Part shown: positions 12,128 through 61,300 of the stretch, piece after piece
Position numbering within the stretch: the stretch's first letter is position 1
Layout: each line of letters starts with the position of its first letter
DNA from: Lepus europaeus
Lineage: Eukaryota > Chordata > Mammalia > Lagomorpha > Leporidae
Direction: 5' to 3'
DNA: 64,000 nucleotides
NCBI RefSeq assembly: GCF_033115175.1
Contig: NC_084847.1
Coordinates: 50,601,612-50,665,611, forward strand
Made by a program: the position numbers and the translations under genes
The notes under the pieces: model-generated
Seen by the model: the letters and a program-made list of their open reading frames with translations, nothing else
The model's database searches: none
Told to the model about the DNA's origin: nothing

Positions 12128-12418
12128 AGGGGTGGGTGCTGTGGTAAGCCACTGCTTCTGATGCTGGCTTCCCATATCAGAACACTGATTTGAGTCCTGG
12201 CTACCCTGCTTCTGATCCAGCTTCCTGCTAATGTGCCCAGGAGGGCAGCAGAGGATGCCCACGAACTTTGACTCCTGCCATGTGGGAGACCAGGATGAAG
12301 TTCCTGGCTCCTGGCTGTAGCCTGGCTCAACCTTGGCACTTGCAGCTATTTGAAGCATGAACCAGCAGATGGTAAATCTCTCTGCCTTTCAAATAAATAA
12401 ATAATATATAAAAAAATT
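12128..12418 (+). repeat. C-SINE, classic, diverged
   Basis: Head 'aggggtgggtgctgtgg'; tail 'caaataaataaataatata'. Confidence 0.83.
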
Positions 12419-12481
12419 TAGAACTTTGAAATAATCTTTAACTTATATGGAAAAATTGCAAGTATAGGAAAAAGAATTATT

Positions 12482-12812
12482 TTTAAGATTTTTACTTATT
12501 TGAAAAGCAGAGTTAGAGAGAGAGAGAGATCCTCTATCCATTGGTTCACTTCCCAAATGGTTGCAATGGCTGGGATTAGACCACACTGAAACCAGGAGCT
12601 TCTTCCAGGTCTCCCACGTGGGTACAGGGGCCCAAGGACTTGGGCCATCTCCCACTGCTTTCCCAGGCCATCAGCAGGGAGCTGGATCAGAAGTGGAGCA
12701 GCCTGGCCCCAGACCTGGCTATTGTAGCCATTTGGGGAGTGAACCAGTGGATGGAAGATCTTTGTCTCTGCCACTCCCCTCCTCCACTGTTAACTCTACC
12801 TTTCAAAATTTT
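12482..12812. repeat. Fold-back C-SINE pair
   Basis: 12482-12706 reads minus from the 3' tail to mid-element; 12707-12812 reads plus from mid-element to the tail. Both 3' ends face outward and no 5' head is present. Confidence 0.85.
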
Positions 12813-12842
12813 TTTTTTTTTAAAGTTTGTGGATAATGGAAT

Positions 12843-13107
12843 TAGGAGTGGCTGTTCAGTCTAGTGGTTAGAACACTCCTGTCCCAGCCAAGGCACATGC
12901 TCTGACGCCTTGCCTTAACTTCCTGCTAATGCAGACTCTGGGAGGCAGGGGTGAAGGCTTGAGTAATTCTCGCCACCCACATGGCCACCTGGATTGAGCT
13001 CTTTGCTCTGGACCCGGCCTAGCCCTGACCAAGGCAAGCTTTTGGGGAGAGAATCAGTGGGCAGAAGTTCTCCTTGCCTGTCTGTCTCTCTCAAATTTTA
13101 AAATTAA
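12843..13107 (+). repeat. C-SINE, old diverged
   Basis: 'agtctagtggttagaacac' head; 'ttttggggagagaatcag' near the end. Confidence 0.75.
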
Positions 13108-13108
13108 A

Positions 13109-13361
13109 GAGCCGACACTGTGGTATAGTGGATAAAGCCACCACCTGGAGTGCCAGCATCCCATATGAGCGCCGGTTTGAATCCTGGCTTCTCCATTCCA
13201 ATTCAGCTCTCTGCTGTGGCCTGGGAAAGCAGTGTAAGATGGCCCAAGTCATTGGGCCCCTGTACCCACATGGGAGACCAGGAAGAAGCTCCTGGCTCCT
13301 GGCTTTGGATGGGCTCAGCTCCAGCCATTGCAGCCATTTGGGGAGTAACCCATTGTATAGA

Positions 13362-13404
<43 letters not shown>

Positions 13405-13818
13405 GCCTCTGCCTCTCTCTCTAACTCTGCTTTTCTTTTCTTTTCTTTCTTTCTTTCTTTTTTTTTTTTTTTTGACAGGCAGAGTGGACAGAGAGAGAGA
13501 CAGAGAGAAAGGTCTTCCTTTCCCATTGGTTCACCCTCCAATGGCCGCTGCGGCCAGCACATTGTGCTGATCCGAAGCCAGGAGCCAGGTGCTTCTCCTG
13601 GTCTCCCATGGGTTGCAGGGCCCAAGCACTTAGGCCATCCTCCACTGCACTCCCGGGCCACAGCAGAGAGCTGGCCTGGAAGAGGAGCAACCAGGACAGA
13701 ATCCGGCGCCCCAACCGGGACTAGAACTTGGTGTGCCGGCGCCGCTAGGCGGAGGATTAGCCTATTGAGCCTCGGCGCCAGCCTAATTCTACTTTTCAAA
13801 TAAATAAATAAATCTTAA
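13109..13818 (+). repeat. C-SINE, classic, interrupted
   Basis: Body 13109-13445 and tail 13784-13818 ('tctacttttcaaataaata') are split by a young SINE. Confidence 0.88.
13450..13782 (-). repeat. C-SINE, young, nested in the previous element
   Basis: T run, 'gacaggcagagtggacag', ends 'gcctcggcgccagcct'. Confidence 0.92.
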
Positions 13819-13869
13819 AATTTTTTAAATGGAATTCAAAGATAGCATGCATTTTCCAACAACTTTTTA

Positions 13870-14193
13870 AAAAAAATATTTATTTATTTATTTGAAAGGC
13901 AGGGTTACAGAGAGGCAGAGGCAGAAAGAGAGAGAGAAAGTCTTCCATTGCTGGTTCACTCCTCAAATGGCCACAATGGTTGGAGCTGGGCCAATCTAAA
14001 GCCCGGAGCCAGGAGCCTCTTCCAGGTCTCCCATGCAGGTACAGGGGCCCAAAGATTTGGTTCATCTTCTACTGCTTCCCCAGGTCATAGCAGAGAGCTG
14101 GAAGTGGAGCAGCTGGGACTTGAACTGGCACCCATATGGGATGCCAGCACTGCAGATGGCAGCTTTACTCTCTAAGCTACAGTGCCAGCTCCT
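13870..14193 (-). repeat. C-SINE, classic, with target duplication
   Basis: tccaacaacttt flanks both sides (about 13855 and 14193). Confidence 0.88.
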
Positions 14194-14377
14194 CCAACAA
14201 CTTTGGAAACCCCCTCGTGTATTCTTGGTAGGAGCACAAAAGAGCAGAGCTGCTGTGGAAAACAACTTGACACTTTGTGATAAATCTGAAAACATGAGGC
14301 TACCTCAAAAAGTTTGTGCAGAAATGAAGTTAAGAAATACGTTTATTTGGGCACACAAGAAAACTGAAATCCATCTA

Positions 14378-14690
14378 TCATTGTATTTATTTATCTGAAA
14401 GGCAGAGTTACAGAGAGGAAGACACACATGCAGATGTACCTGCACAGAGTGAGAGAATGCACTTGCCTGCACCTATAGGTTCACTCCCCAAATGGCCACA
14501 ACAGCCAGGGCTGGGCCAGGCTGAAGCCAGGAGCCTGGAGCTCCATCCGGGTGTTTCACATGGATGGCAGGGGCCCAATACTTGGGCCATCTTCTGCCTT
14601 CTCAGGTACATTAGCAGGGATCTGGATCAAAAGTGGAGCAGCCAGGACTCAAAACAGTGCCCATATGGGATGCCACAGCACCAGCCTCTT
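14378..14690 (-). repeat. C-SINE, classic
   Basis: Inserted in a MITE-like element; ends 'gccacagcaccagcct'. Confidence 0.86.
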
Positions 14691-14707
14691 CATTTTCTTT
14701 CTTTCTT

Positions 14708-14751
14708 TTTTTTAATTTATTTATTTGAAAGAGTTACACAAAGAGAAGGAG

Positions 14752-14799
<48 letters not shown>

Positions 14800-15055
14800 C
14801 TTCCATCCACTGCTTCACTCCCCAGATGGCCACAACAGCCGGAGCTACGCCGATCCGAATCCAGGAGCCAATAGCTTCTTCCGGATCTCCCACATGGGTG
14901 CAGGGGCCCAAGGACTTGGGCCGCCTTCTGCTGCTTTCCCAGGCCATAGCAGAGAGCTGGATCAGAAGTGGAGCAGCTGGGACTCGAACCTGCGCCCATA
15001 TTGGATGCCGGCACTGCAGGCGGTGGCTTTACCCACTGTGCCACACCACTGCCCC
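14708..15055 (-). repeat. C-SINE, classic, with target duplication
   Basis: tcattttctt on both sides; long GA tract. Confidence 0.9.
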
Positions 15056-15453
15056 CTGTCATTTTCTTATAGTGCACATTTCCCATAAACTTTTTGAAGA
15101 CCCCTGATGCTTAACATGTGACCCAGTGATCCCCCTCTTAGATATCTACCCAAGAGAAATGAAAACATAGGTTAACACAACAGCTTATACATGAATGGTT
15201 CCTGGGGCTTCATTTGCTGATCTCCAACCATGGGGAATGGCTCAGATGTTTTGAACTGGCAAAGGGATGAACTTAGATCCCTGTAACAAGTACTCAGTGG
15301 TATAAAGGGTAAACCACTGAAATACCCAACGACATATTATAACATATATTATACTTTAAACAGCTTTTTAAAGAATGGCACCTTTAATAATCAACAACTT
15401 GAAGCCTAATTCCCCTGAGGGTTTCGTATGCATCTGTTGAAAGAATCTCCATT

Positions 15454-15809
15454 GGGCCGGCGCCCTGGCTCACTAGGCTAATCCTTCGCCTGCAGCGCCA
15501 GCACTCCGGTTCTAGTCCCGGTTGGGGTGCTGGATTCTGTCCTGGTTGCTCCTCTTCCAGTCCAGCTCTCTGCTGTGGCCCGGGAAGGCAGTGGAGGATG
15601 GCCCAGGTCCTTGGGCCCTGCACCTGCATGGGAGACCAGGAGGAAGCACCTGGCTCCTGGCTTTGGATCGGTGCAGCACACCGGCCATAGTGGCCATTTG
15701 GGGAGGGTGAACCAACGGAAGGAAGACCTTTCTCTCTGTCTCTCTCTCTCTCTCACTGTCTAACTCTGCCTGTCAAAAATAAAAAAATAAATAAAATTAA
15801 AAAAAAAAA
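15454..15809 (+). repeat. C-SINE, young, with target duplication
   Basis: aagaatctccat precedes (about 15441) and follows (about 15810). Confidence 0.92.
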
Positions 15810-15824
15810 AGAATCTCCATGGGG

Positions 15825-16075
15825 TGGGCACTTATTTAGCCTGTTGGTGAAGATGCTGGGTAAAATGCCTGCATCCCACATTAGAGTACCTGAGTTGTAT
15901 TCCTGGCTCCCGCGCCCAAACCCGGCTTCCTGCCGAAGTAGTGGCAGTGGGTCCCTGCCACTCACTCACAGGGGAGACATGGATGGCGTTCCCTGCTCCT
16001 GGCTTCCGCCCAGCCCAGTCCCGATTATTACAGGGTCTCGCTATCTTTGAAATATATTCATTAAATTTTGAAAAT
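15825..16075 (+). repeat. C-SINE, old diverged
   Basis: 'ggtgggcacttatttagcc' head. Confidence 0.75.
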
Positions 16076-16079
16076 CAAT

Positions 16080-16148
16080 TCCCATTTATTTGAAAGGCAA
16101 TTTGAGAGGAAGACAGACAGACAGACAGACATGGTGCCAGCCCCTGCA
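16080..16148 (-). repeat. C-SINE remnant with large internal deletion
   Basis: Only the tail ('atttatttgaaaggcaa') and head end ('atggtgccagcccctg') remain. Confidence 0.6.
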
Positions 16149-16314
16149 CGGACCAGCTGCCCAGCCGAGCAGGGTTCCTGGCCTCTGTGTCCGTACATGG
16201 GGAATGAGTGCTCCTTAGAGTTTGTGTGTTGAACTGCACAACTGTGCACTGCATACAGGCTGCTCTTCAGGAAGTGCTCACTTCTCCATCCAGCCTCCCT
16301 TTGATTTTGTTTGT

Positions 16315-16604
16315 TGTTAAGATTCATCTGAAAGTTATAGTGACACAGAGAGAGCCTCCATCTGCTGGTCCACTCCCCAAGATGGCCACAACAAGCCAGG
16401 ACTAGGCCAGGCCAAAGTCAGGAGCTAGGCACTTCATCCAGGCCTCCCACGTGAGTGGCAGAGACCCGAGCACCCAGGCATTCTTCCACTGGCTTCTCAG
16501 GCACATTAGTAAGGAGCTGGGTGGGAAGTGGAGCAGCCAGGACTTGAACCAGCTCATCGGGGATGCCAGCGTTGTAGGTGGTGGCTTCACCTGCTGTGCC
16601 ACGA
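16315..16604 (-). repeat. C-SINE, old to classic
   Basis: Ends 'ctgctgtgccacgatg' exactly where inverted-duplication arm 1 begins. Confidence 0.82.
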
Positions 16605-16799
16605 TGTCTTTTTCTCCTCACACGCTGAAGGCTGGAGGGACCTCACAGATGGTCCCCTTAGAGCTGGAGAAACCGACTTGCCCAAGACCTGAAGAGGGAG
16701 GGCCACTTTCATGGTGTGTGTGGGGGGTCTAAGGGGATTTCAAAAAAGTTGGTGGAAAATGAAAATCAAAAGTAAGCTTATTTTTTTTTAAGATTAATG

Positions 16800-16885
16800 T
16801 TATTTATTAATGTTATTGAGCTATACTTCATGTGCCCTATAATTCACCTGTTTAAAGGGTACAGTCCGATAGCTGTTAGTACATA
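16800..16885 (+). repeat. Ancient L1-like 3' fragment
   Basis: The stretch 'attgagctatacttcatgtg' ... 'cacctgtttaaagggtacag' resembles the common 3' sequence of old mammalian L1s. It lies in the loop of the inverted duplication. Confidence 0.35.
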
Positions 16886-17016
16886 CAGGATGTTCAAAAA
16901 GTTCATGGAAAGTACATATTAAGAAAAGTTCTTTGCATGGATTTCAAAAAATGTTTGCACCGAGATAAACTTACCTGTGCGTTCCATTTTTCCACAAAGT
17001 CTTTCAAGACCCCTCA
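16886..17016. mobile_element. Short MITE-like element with inverted ends
   Basis: The ends 'ggatgttcaaaaagttcatg' and (reversed) 'ggggtcttgaaagactttgt' are imperfect inverted repeats around 'ggatttcaaaaa' and 'gcaccgagataaactta'. Related copies occur at about 14298-15110, 17050-17488, 51184-52085 and 59655-59705. I suspect a Tc1/mariner-type MITE but cannot name it. Confidence 0.45.
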
Positions 17017-17049
17017 TGGTCACCAGGATACAGAACCCCCTCCACATCT

Positions 17050-17488
17050 TTAAGCTTCATGGAAATGCGTATTATGAAAATATGAATACTTTTGCACCAA
17101 GGTAACCTTACCTTGTGCCGGTGCTGTGGCACAGAGGGTTAAGCCACCGACTGCAACGTTGCCATCCCATATCAGAGTGCCAGTTTGAGTTCTGGCTCTC
17201 TGCTTCTGATCCAGAGTCTTGCTAACGTGCCTGGGAAAGCAGCAGAAGATGGTCTGAGTGCTTGCGTCTGCACCTGCGTGGGAGACCCAGGTGGAGTTCC
17301 AGGCTCCTGGCTTCGGCCAGGCACAGCCCTGGCCATTGCAGACATTTGAGGAGTGAACCAGTGGGTAGATCTCTCTAATTTCTCTGTCTCTCCCTCTCTA
17401 TCACTCTGCCTTTCAAATAAATAACATTAATCTTAGAAAAAAATACGCTTACCTTTGAATTCCGTTTTCCACCAACTTTTTGAAGTCC
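17050..17488. mobile_element. MITE-like element split by one SINE
   Basis: The left part 'cttcatggaaatgcgtatta' and right part 'ccaccaactttttgaagtcc' flank the classic SINE at 17114-17442. Its right end is also the inner end of inverted-duplication arm 2. Confidence 0.4.
17114..17442 (+). repeat. C-SINE, classic
   Basis: Head 'tgccggtgctgtggcac'; sits in the loop of the inverted duplication. Confidence 0.88.
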
Positions 17489-17562
17489 CCTTGGACCCCC
17501 CCCACACCATGAAAGTGGCCCTCCCTCTTCAGGTCTTGGGCAAGTCAGTTTCTCCAGCTCTT

Positions 17563-17902
17563 TTTTTTTTTTTTTTGACAGGCAGAGTGAACAGTGAGAG
17601 AGAGACAGAGAGAAAAGTCTTCCTTTTGCCGTTGGTTCACCCTCCAATGGCCGCCGCGGCTGGCGCGCTGTGGCCGGCGCACCGTGCTGATCCAATGGCA
17701 GGAGCCAGGTGCCTCTCCTGGTCTCCCATGGGGTGCAGGGCCCAAGCACTTGAGCCATCCTCCACTGCACTCCCTGGCCACAGCAAAGAGCTGGCCTGGA
17801 AGAGGGGCAGCTGGGACAGAACCGGCACCCTGACCGGGACTAGAACCCGGTGTGCCAGCGCCGCAAGGCAGAGGATTAGCCTAGTGAGCCGCGGTGCCGG
17901 CC
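17563..17902 (-). repeat. C-SINE, young, with target duplication
   Basis: gtttctccagctct at about 17549 and 17906. It splits inverted-duplication arm 2 and so is younger than the duplication. Confidence 0.93.
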
Positions 17903-17935
17903 ATGTTTCTCCAGCTCTAAGGGGACCATCTGTGA

Positions 17936-56074
<38,139 letters not shown>

Positions 56075-56167
56075 GGTAGGACGCCCAGCCCCGCGTGGCG
56101 GGACCCGGGCCTCGGATCGCAAAAGGAGAAAATTCACTACGAGGTGGCCCCATGACTACTTTTGTTT

Positions 56168-56496
56168 TATTTTTTTTTGACAGGCAGAGTGGAGAGTGAG
56201 AGAGAGAGACAGAGAGAAAGGTCTTCCTTTTTGCCTTTGGTTCACCCTCCAGTGGCCGCTGCGGCCGGCGCATCTCACTGATCCGAAGCCAGGAGCCAGG
56301 TGCTTCTCCTGGTCTTCCATGAGGGTGCAGGGCCCAAGGACTAGGGCCATCCTCCACTGCCTTCCCGGGCCACAGCAGAGAGCTGGCCTGGAAGAGGGGC
56401 AACCGGGATAGAATCTGGTGCCCCAACTGGGACTAGAACCCGGTGTGCCAGTGCCGCAAGGCGGAGGATTAGCCTATTGAGACACGGCACCGGCCC
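56168..56496 (-). repeat. C-SINE, young, with target duplication
   Basis: ctacttttgttt on both sides. It lies in the probable GTF2IRD2 3' UTR. Confidence 0.93.
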
Positions 56497-56591
56497 CACG
56501 CCTACTTTTGTTTGTTAATGTTTCCCCACTTGGAAATATTATGTGCGGTACCAGGCCCATCTGTGTGACGCGTCATGCCTCCTCGTAGTTC

Positions 56592-56597
56592 AGTAAA
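56592..56597 (+). terminator. GTF2IRD2: Candidate GTF2IRD2 poly(A) signal (AGTAAA)
   Basis: I saw no plus-strand AATAAA between the GTF2IRD2 stop and the NCF1 3' end. This AGTAAA variant is followed by a GU-rich stretch. It would give a 3' UTR of about 530 nt, including a young-type SINE. Confidence 0.35.
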
Positions 56598-57010
56598 CAC
56601 CCAGAGAGGTTTAGTTGTTTCTCCACAAGGTGACAGCCTTGTGCTCAGCCTGTTCCGGTCTTCCGTGTCACCTACCTGAGCCCCAGGGGCTCTGGACGTC
56701 CAGAAGTGTCAGTCAGCAGAGAAGCAGACACGTGTGTGTGTGTGTATGTGTGTCCCTTGACGGCTGTGTGTGCCCACGTATGCCCCTCCCCTGTTCTCTC
56801 GGGGTCCCGTGCACGTTCTAGCGTGTGGCAAGTCTGACCGGAATCGGTTGGCCGTGAGTCACACATGGTATCCCTGTATTACCTGTCTCCCCCTTTACGG
56901 GAAACTGGAAGGAACCCCAGCCTAAAATAGAAAACCCCCAAAACAAGTAACCTAGGCTACAAAACACAGAGTAAGTGGAGGCCGAGGTTCTCTTTAGGAA
57001 AACAAAACAA

Positions 57011-57345
57011 GGGGCCGGCACTGTGGTGTGGAGGGTTAACGCCCTGGCCTGGGAGCCTGCATCGCATGTGGGCGCCAGTTCAAGACCCGGCTGCTCCACT
57101 TCCTATCCAGCTCCCTGCTGTGGCCTGAAAGAAGTAGAAGATGGCCCAAGTGCTTGGACCGCTGCACCCATGTGGGAGACCCAGAAGAAGCTCCTGGCTC
57201 CTGGCTTTGGATCAGCGCGGCTCCAGCCGTTGCGGCCAACTGGGGAGTGAACCAACGGATGGAAGACCTCTCTCTCTCTCTTTCTCTGCTTCTCCTTCTC
57301 TCTCTGTGTAACTCTGACTTTCATATTAAAAAAAAAAAAAAAAAG
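57011..57345 (+). repeat. C-SINE, classic, between the two genes
   Basis: Head 'aggggccggcactgtggtg'; tail 'tcatattaaaaaaaaaa'. Confidence 0.9.
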
Positions 57346-57519
57346 CAGCAGCTGGGTCACACGCGGGGGCAGGGCTGCCGAACTGCAGCCGCCTACACGT
57401 GACCCAGCCACTGATTCCAGACGCAGGCGCCCCCAGCAGCAGCTCTGCCCACGGCACCACAGCGCCCACCCCTCAGCCTCTTGGCATTATCTTCAGCTTG
57501 GAGGATAAACAACACCCTG

Positions 57520-58195
57520 AATGATGCTGCCATTCTATCTCTTTATTTAATGGAAAGGTTGTAACTGCGGCCGTACAAGCAGAGGAGTTGGGGCTGGGGG
57601 TCCCATTATTCCCCTGAGCAGCGTGGGAGACCAGCCTTGCGGGTCCTGCACAGCCCCTGCCCCGGCTCTTCTGCAAGATGCGCAGCCGGGCCTGCACCCC
57701 ACGTAGCTCTGCGTCCCGGGACAGGCTCCCCAGGGCGGGCACCGGTGCCGCAGTCAGCGGCCAGGCTCTGTCCATCGAGGAGTATCGGCTTCCGGGGACA
57801 CTCTCCCAACTGGAGTGGGGTCTCTGGGAGTGGTCAGAGGACCCCACCACCACCTCACCCAAATGACAGCCGGGCCCCCCCCGCCCCACGGGCCCATGCT
57901 GTCGTGAGCTCTCCCCGTGGAGTGCGTGCAGGCGGCCCCGTCCAGATCAGCGGGCAGCGGGGACTGGAGTTCCTCGCGCCCTTGCGAAAGTGCTCTTGCC
58001 CAAGGCTGGGCGGCACGCACCGAACTTCCCCCCAGCAACCCCCAGCCCTCTGTCCTCACTCTGGAAACACCCGCGGGGCGGAGCCCGGGTGCGCTGCCTC
58101 TGCAGAGCCTCAGTACGGTCCCGGCGACTGTCCTTGGGCGTCCAGGCCCCGTGCTATGTACAAGCATATGCAGGCAGGGCGCGGGCGGCCCGGCC
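57520..58195 (-). other. NCF1: NCF1 3' untranslated region
   Basis: GC-rich sequence between the TGA and the AATAAA at 57547. The open frames on either strand here show no family match. Confidence 0.6.
57542..57547 (-). terminator. NCF1: NCF1 poly(A) signal AATAAA
   Basis: AATAAA on the minus strand lies about 650 nt past the NCF1 stop and is followed by a GU-rich stretch ('gggtgttgtt'). This puts the NCF1 mRNA end near 57520, about 0.9 kb from the candidate GTF2IRD2 end. Confidence 0.65.
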
Positions 58196-58317
58196 TCACA
58201 GGGTCGACGCCAGCTTCCGCTTGGTGCTCTCGCTGCACCGGTTCAGGATGAGCTCGGCGCTGGGCCGCGGGGGCACCGCTGGCTGCGGCTTCGCGCTCTG
58301 CGGCCGCGGCTCCTCCT
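58196..58317 (-). CDS. NCF1: NCF1 exon 11, proline-rich tail
   Basis: It encodes [20 protein letters not shown] to [10 protein letters not shown] and a TGA stop at 58198-58196. The [13 protein letters not shown] stretch is the p67phox SH3 ligand. The human C-terminus ends LASAV. Confidence 0.95.
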
Positions 58318-61300
58318 CTGCCGGGAGACCCCAAGGCCGGGTCAGAGCCCCGCCCTGACTCCGCCTCTCGCGCTGGCCCCACCCTTTCCTGCCCTGACTC
58401 CGCCCCCAGAGTCCATCCCCGGCCCCACCCTACCCTGCTCTCTAGGGCTCCTACCTGCTCAGATCCCGCCTCCCTGGCCCCGCCCTGACTCCGTCTCGCG
58501 CTCTGACCCCGCCCTTTCCTGCCTAGGCCCCGCCCTCAGCCTGCTCTCTAGGACTCCCGCCGGCCCCGGCTCCGCCCCCGCCGTCACTCACGCCGCGGGC
58601 TCCCGGCCCCGCCCTTACCCTGCTCTCCTCGGCTCCTGCCGGCCCAGGCTCAGTCCTACCCTGCTCTCTAGGGCTCCCGCCTCATCAGGCCCCGCCCCTG
58701 GCCCCGCCCCCTCTCACTCACGCAGCGGGCTCTGGGCCCCGCCCTTACCCTGCTCTCTAGGACTCCCGCTGGCCCCGGTTCCGCCCCCGCTGTCACTCAG
58801 GCCGCGGGCTCCCGGCCCCGCCCTTACCCTGCTCTCCTGGGCTCCTGCCGGCCCAGGCCCCGCCCCTGGCCCCGGCCCCGGCCCCGCCCCCGCCGTCACT
58901 CAGGCCGCGGGCTCCCGGCCCCGCCCTTACCCTGCTCTCTAAGACTACTGCCCAGGCCCCGCCTCCCTGGCCCCGCCTCCCTGGCCCCGGCCCCGCCGTC
59001 ACTCACGCAGCGGGCTCCCGGCCCCGCCCTTACCCTGCTCTCTAAGACTACTGCCCAGGCCCCGCCTCCCTGGCCCCGCCTCCCTGGCCCCGGCCCCGCC
59101 GTCACTCACGCAGCGGGCTCCCGGCCCCGCCCTTACCTTGCTCTCCTGGGCTCCTGCCGGCCTAGGCCCCGCCCCGGCCCCGCCCCCGGCCCCGCCCCCG
59201 GCCCCGCCGGCACTCACGCAGCGGGCTCCGGGCGCCGCGCTGGCCGGGCGGCAGCAGGCGGCGGCGCTGCTGCAGGTAGCGCACGCTGTTGCGACGGTAG
59301 GTGTCCTGGCTGAGGCGCTTGCGCGAGCGCTGGTGGATGCTGTGCGCGTTGCGGATGGACGACCTGGCCGGGGCGGCACAGGGGAGGCTGTCATCGGGCC
59401 CCTGGCCAAGGCCGCGCAGAGGGGCCCGCCCCTGGATCCCAGCCGGCTCACCTGCGGGGCGGCGCCCCCCGGCTCTTGATCTGGCGCTGGGCCTGGGTCA
59501 GGTCCTGCCCCGACTTTTGCAGGAACATGGACGGGAAGTAGCCGGTGACGTCCTCCTTCCTGCAAGAGACGGCCCTGGTGGGCGCCGGACCCCAGCCCCA
59601 CAGTCCTCGCCCCTCTCCCTGGGCCTCTGGCCTTAAAGGGAGACCCGGGCATGATTTTTTTTTTTCATCGTATGCATTTCCGTTAACTTTTTGAAGACCT
59701 CATCAGGCGCCGGCTACTAAGATGGAAACCGAGCCCAGTGGGCTTGCGCGGAGGTGGGGGCGGGGGTCACCTACCTGACCACCCACCAGCCGTCCAGGAG
59801 TTTGTGAATGACCTCGATGGCTTCGCCCTGGGCCAGGGACAGTTCGTCCTCCTCCATGGCGGTGTAGGCTTTGATGGTGACGTAGGGCTCACCTGGTGCA
59901 GGACAGTGGCCCAGGGCATTGGGAGGGTCTGTCCACCCCGTGGGGGCCCAAAATCCCCTTCCTTTCCTCAGGGGTGGGGGACCCAGGCTTCCTCCAGCTG
60001 CTGCTCTCCCCGTATCCCTGGGCCCCTCCTGCCTCTCCCCCCACCCTGCCACGGCCTTGGAGGGCAGGGGGCACCTGCGTAGTTGGGCTCTGGGTCCTCT
60101 GGCTCATCAGGACTGTCCAGGGGCTCCAGGAAGGACGCGGGGACCCAGCCACGCTTGGTCTTCATTTGACAGAACCACCAGCCTGTGCCAAGCATGTGGT
60201 GGGGGCAGTAATGAGGGGCAGGGCCTGACACCTCCCTTGCCTTCGGGGTGGTAGGGATGCCTGGACACAGACGCACTCGTCTCCAACACTCAGATTTGGC
60301 GATGGCACCTCCACCACGCTGGACACCATGATCATCACCCCTCCACACACACACACACACACACAGGCTCACACATCACAGCTGGGAGCCATCTGCCCAA
60401 TGAGCAGTTTGCACCCCTTGGGGCAAGTTTGGGGGAGCAGGTTCAGGGCCCCCGGAGGGGCTAAAGCACCTCCAGCCCCCAGTCTTCCCTCACCCACCCC
60501 CACGGGTGGGACAAGCCGGAAGGAGGCCAGAGCCTTGGTAGGAAGATCAGCCCACCTCACTCCCAGCACCAGGGGAACGGGACCCCACGCAGGGTGGGGA
60601 GGGGGCGGGGGCCTGACCACTCTCGTTCTTCTCCACGACATCCACCACGTCCCCCGTGGCCATGGCCATCTCTGAGGGCGAGCGCTTCTCGTAGTTGGCG
60701 ATGGCGCGGTAGGTCTGCAGAATGATGGGGCCCGTGATGTCTGCGGCAGAGGGCAGGTGGGCGGGGTGAGCAAGCGCGGCGGGGCGGGGTGAGCGAGCGC
60801 AGCAGGCCCCAGGGACCGCCAGCCGGGCTGTGCACCTGGGGGTTGGGGCGGGATGGGGGGGGGCACCCTGCAAATGAAGGCAGCAAATGCGCTGGGCTGT
60901 GCATGCCCCTGGATTCATTGAGCACCTAGTACATTCCAGGCTCACGCGGGGGCTGGAAGCGGCCTCTCCCAACACCAAGGTGCGAGGGATCTCCTGGGGG
61001 CCTCACATGAACACAGACCAGCCCGGACCTGGGCCTCACACCTGCTAATTCTCACCCTGGTCCTGGGCTTCCCAGCTGTGTCTCAGCTACACCGTGCCTC
61101 GGTGTGCCTAGCTGTCCGATTGGGGACCTCAGCACTGCAGTGCCCACTTCCTGCTGACCCCATGAACCAGGGCCGGCGCTGGCGCCGTGGCACAGCGGGT
61201 AAAGCTGCCGTCTGCTACACCGGCATCGTATATGGGCGCCGGTTTGAGTCCCGGCTGCTCCATTTCCCATCCAGCTCTCTGCTGTGGCCTGGGAGAGCAG

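Larger units (their letters stand above)
14298..15110. mobile_element. MITE-like element split by two SINEs
   Basis: The left end 'ctacctcaaaaagtttgtgc' and right end 'cataaactttttgaagaccc' are the two halves, interrupted by classic SINEs at 14378 and 14708. Confidence 0.4.

Noticed and set aside
13203-13803. 198- and 217-residue frames
   Set aside because: They run through a classic SINE and a nested young SINE.
57917-58942. 341-residue proline-rich plus-strand frame
   Set aside because: Runs through the NCF1 3' UTR, exon 11 antisense and the intron 10 minisatellite; composition-driven.
58999-59652. 217-residue minus-strand frame near NCF1 exons 9-10
   Set aside because: Partly overlaps NCF1 exons in another frame and reads through intronic repeats; no homology.
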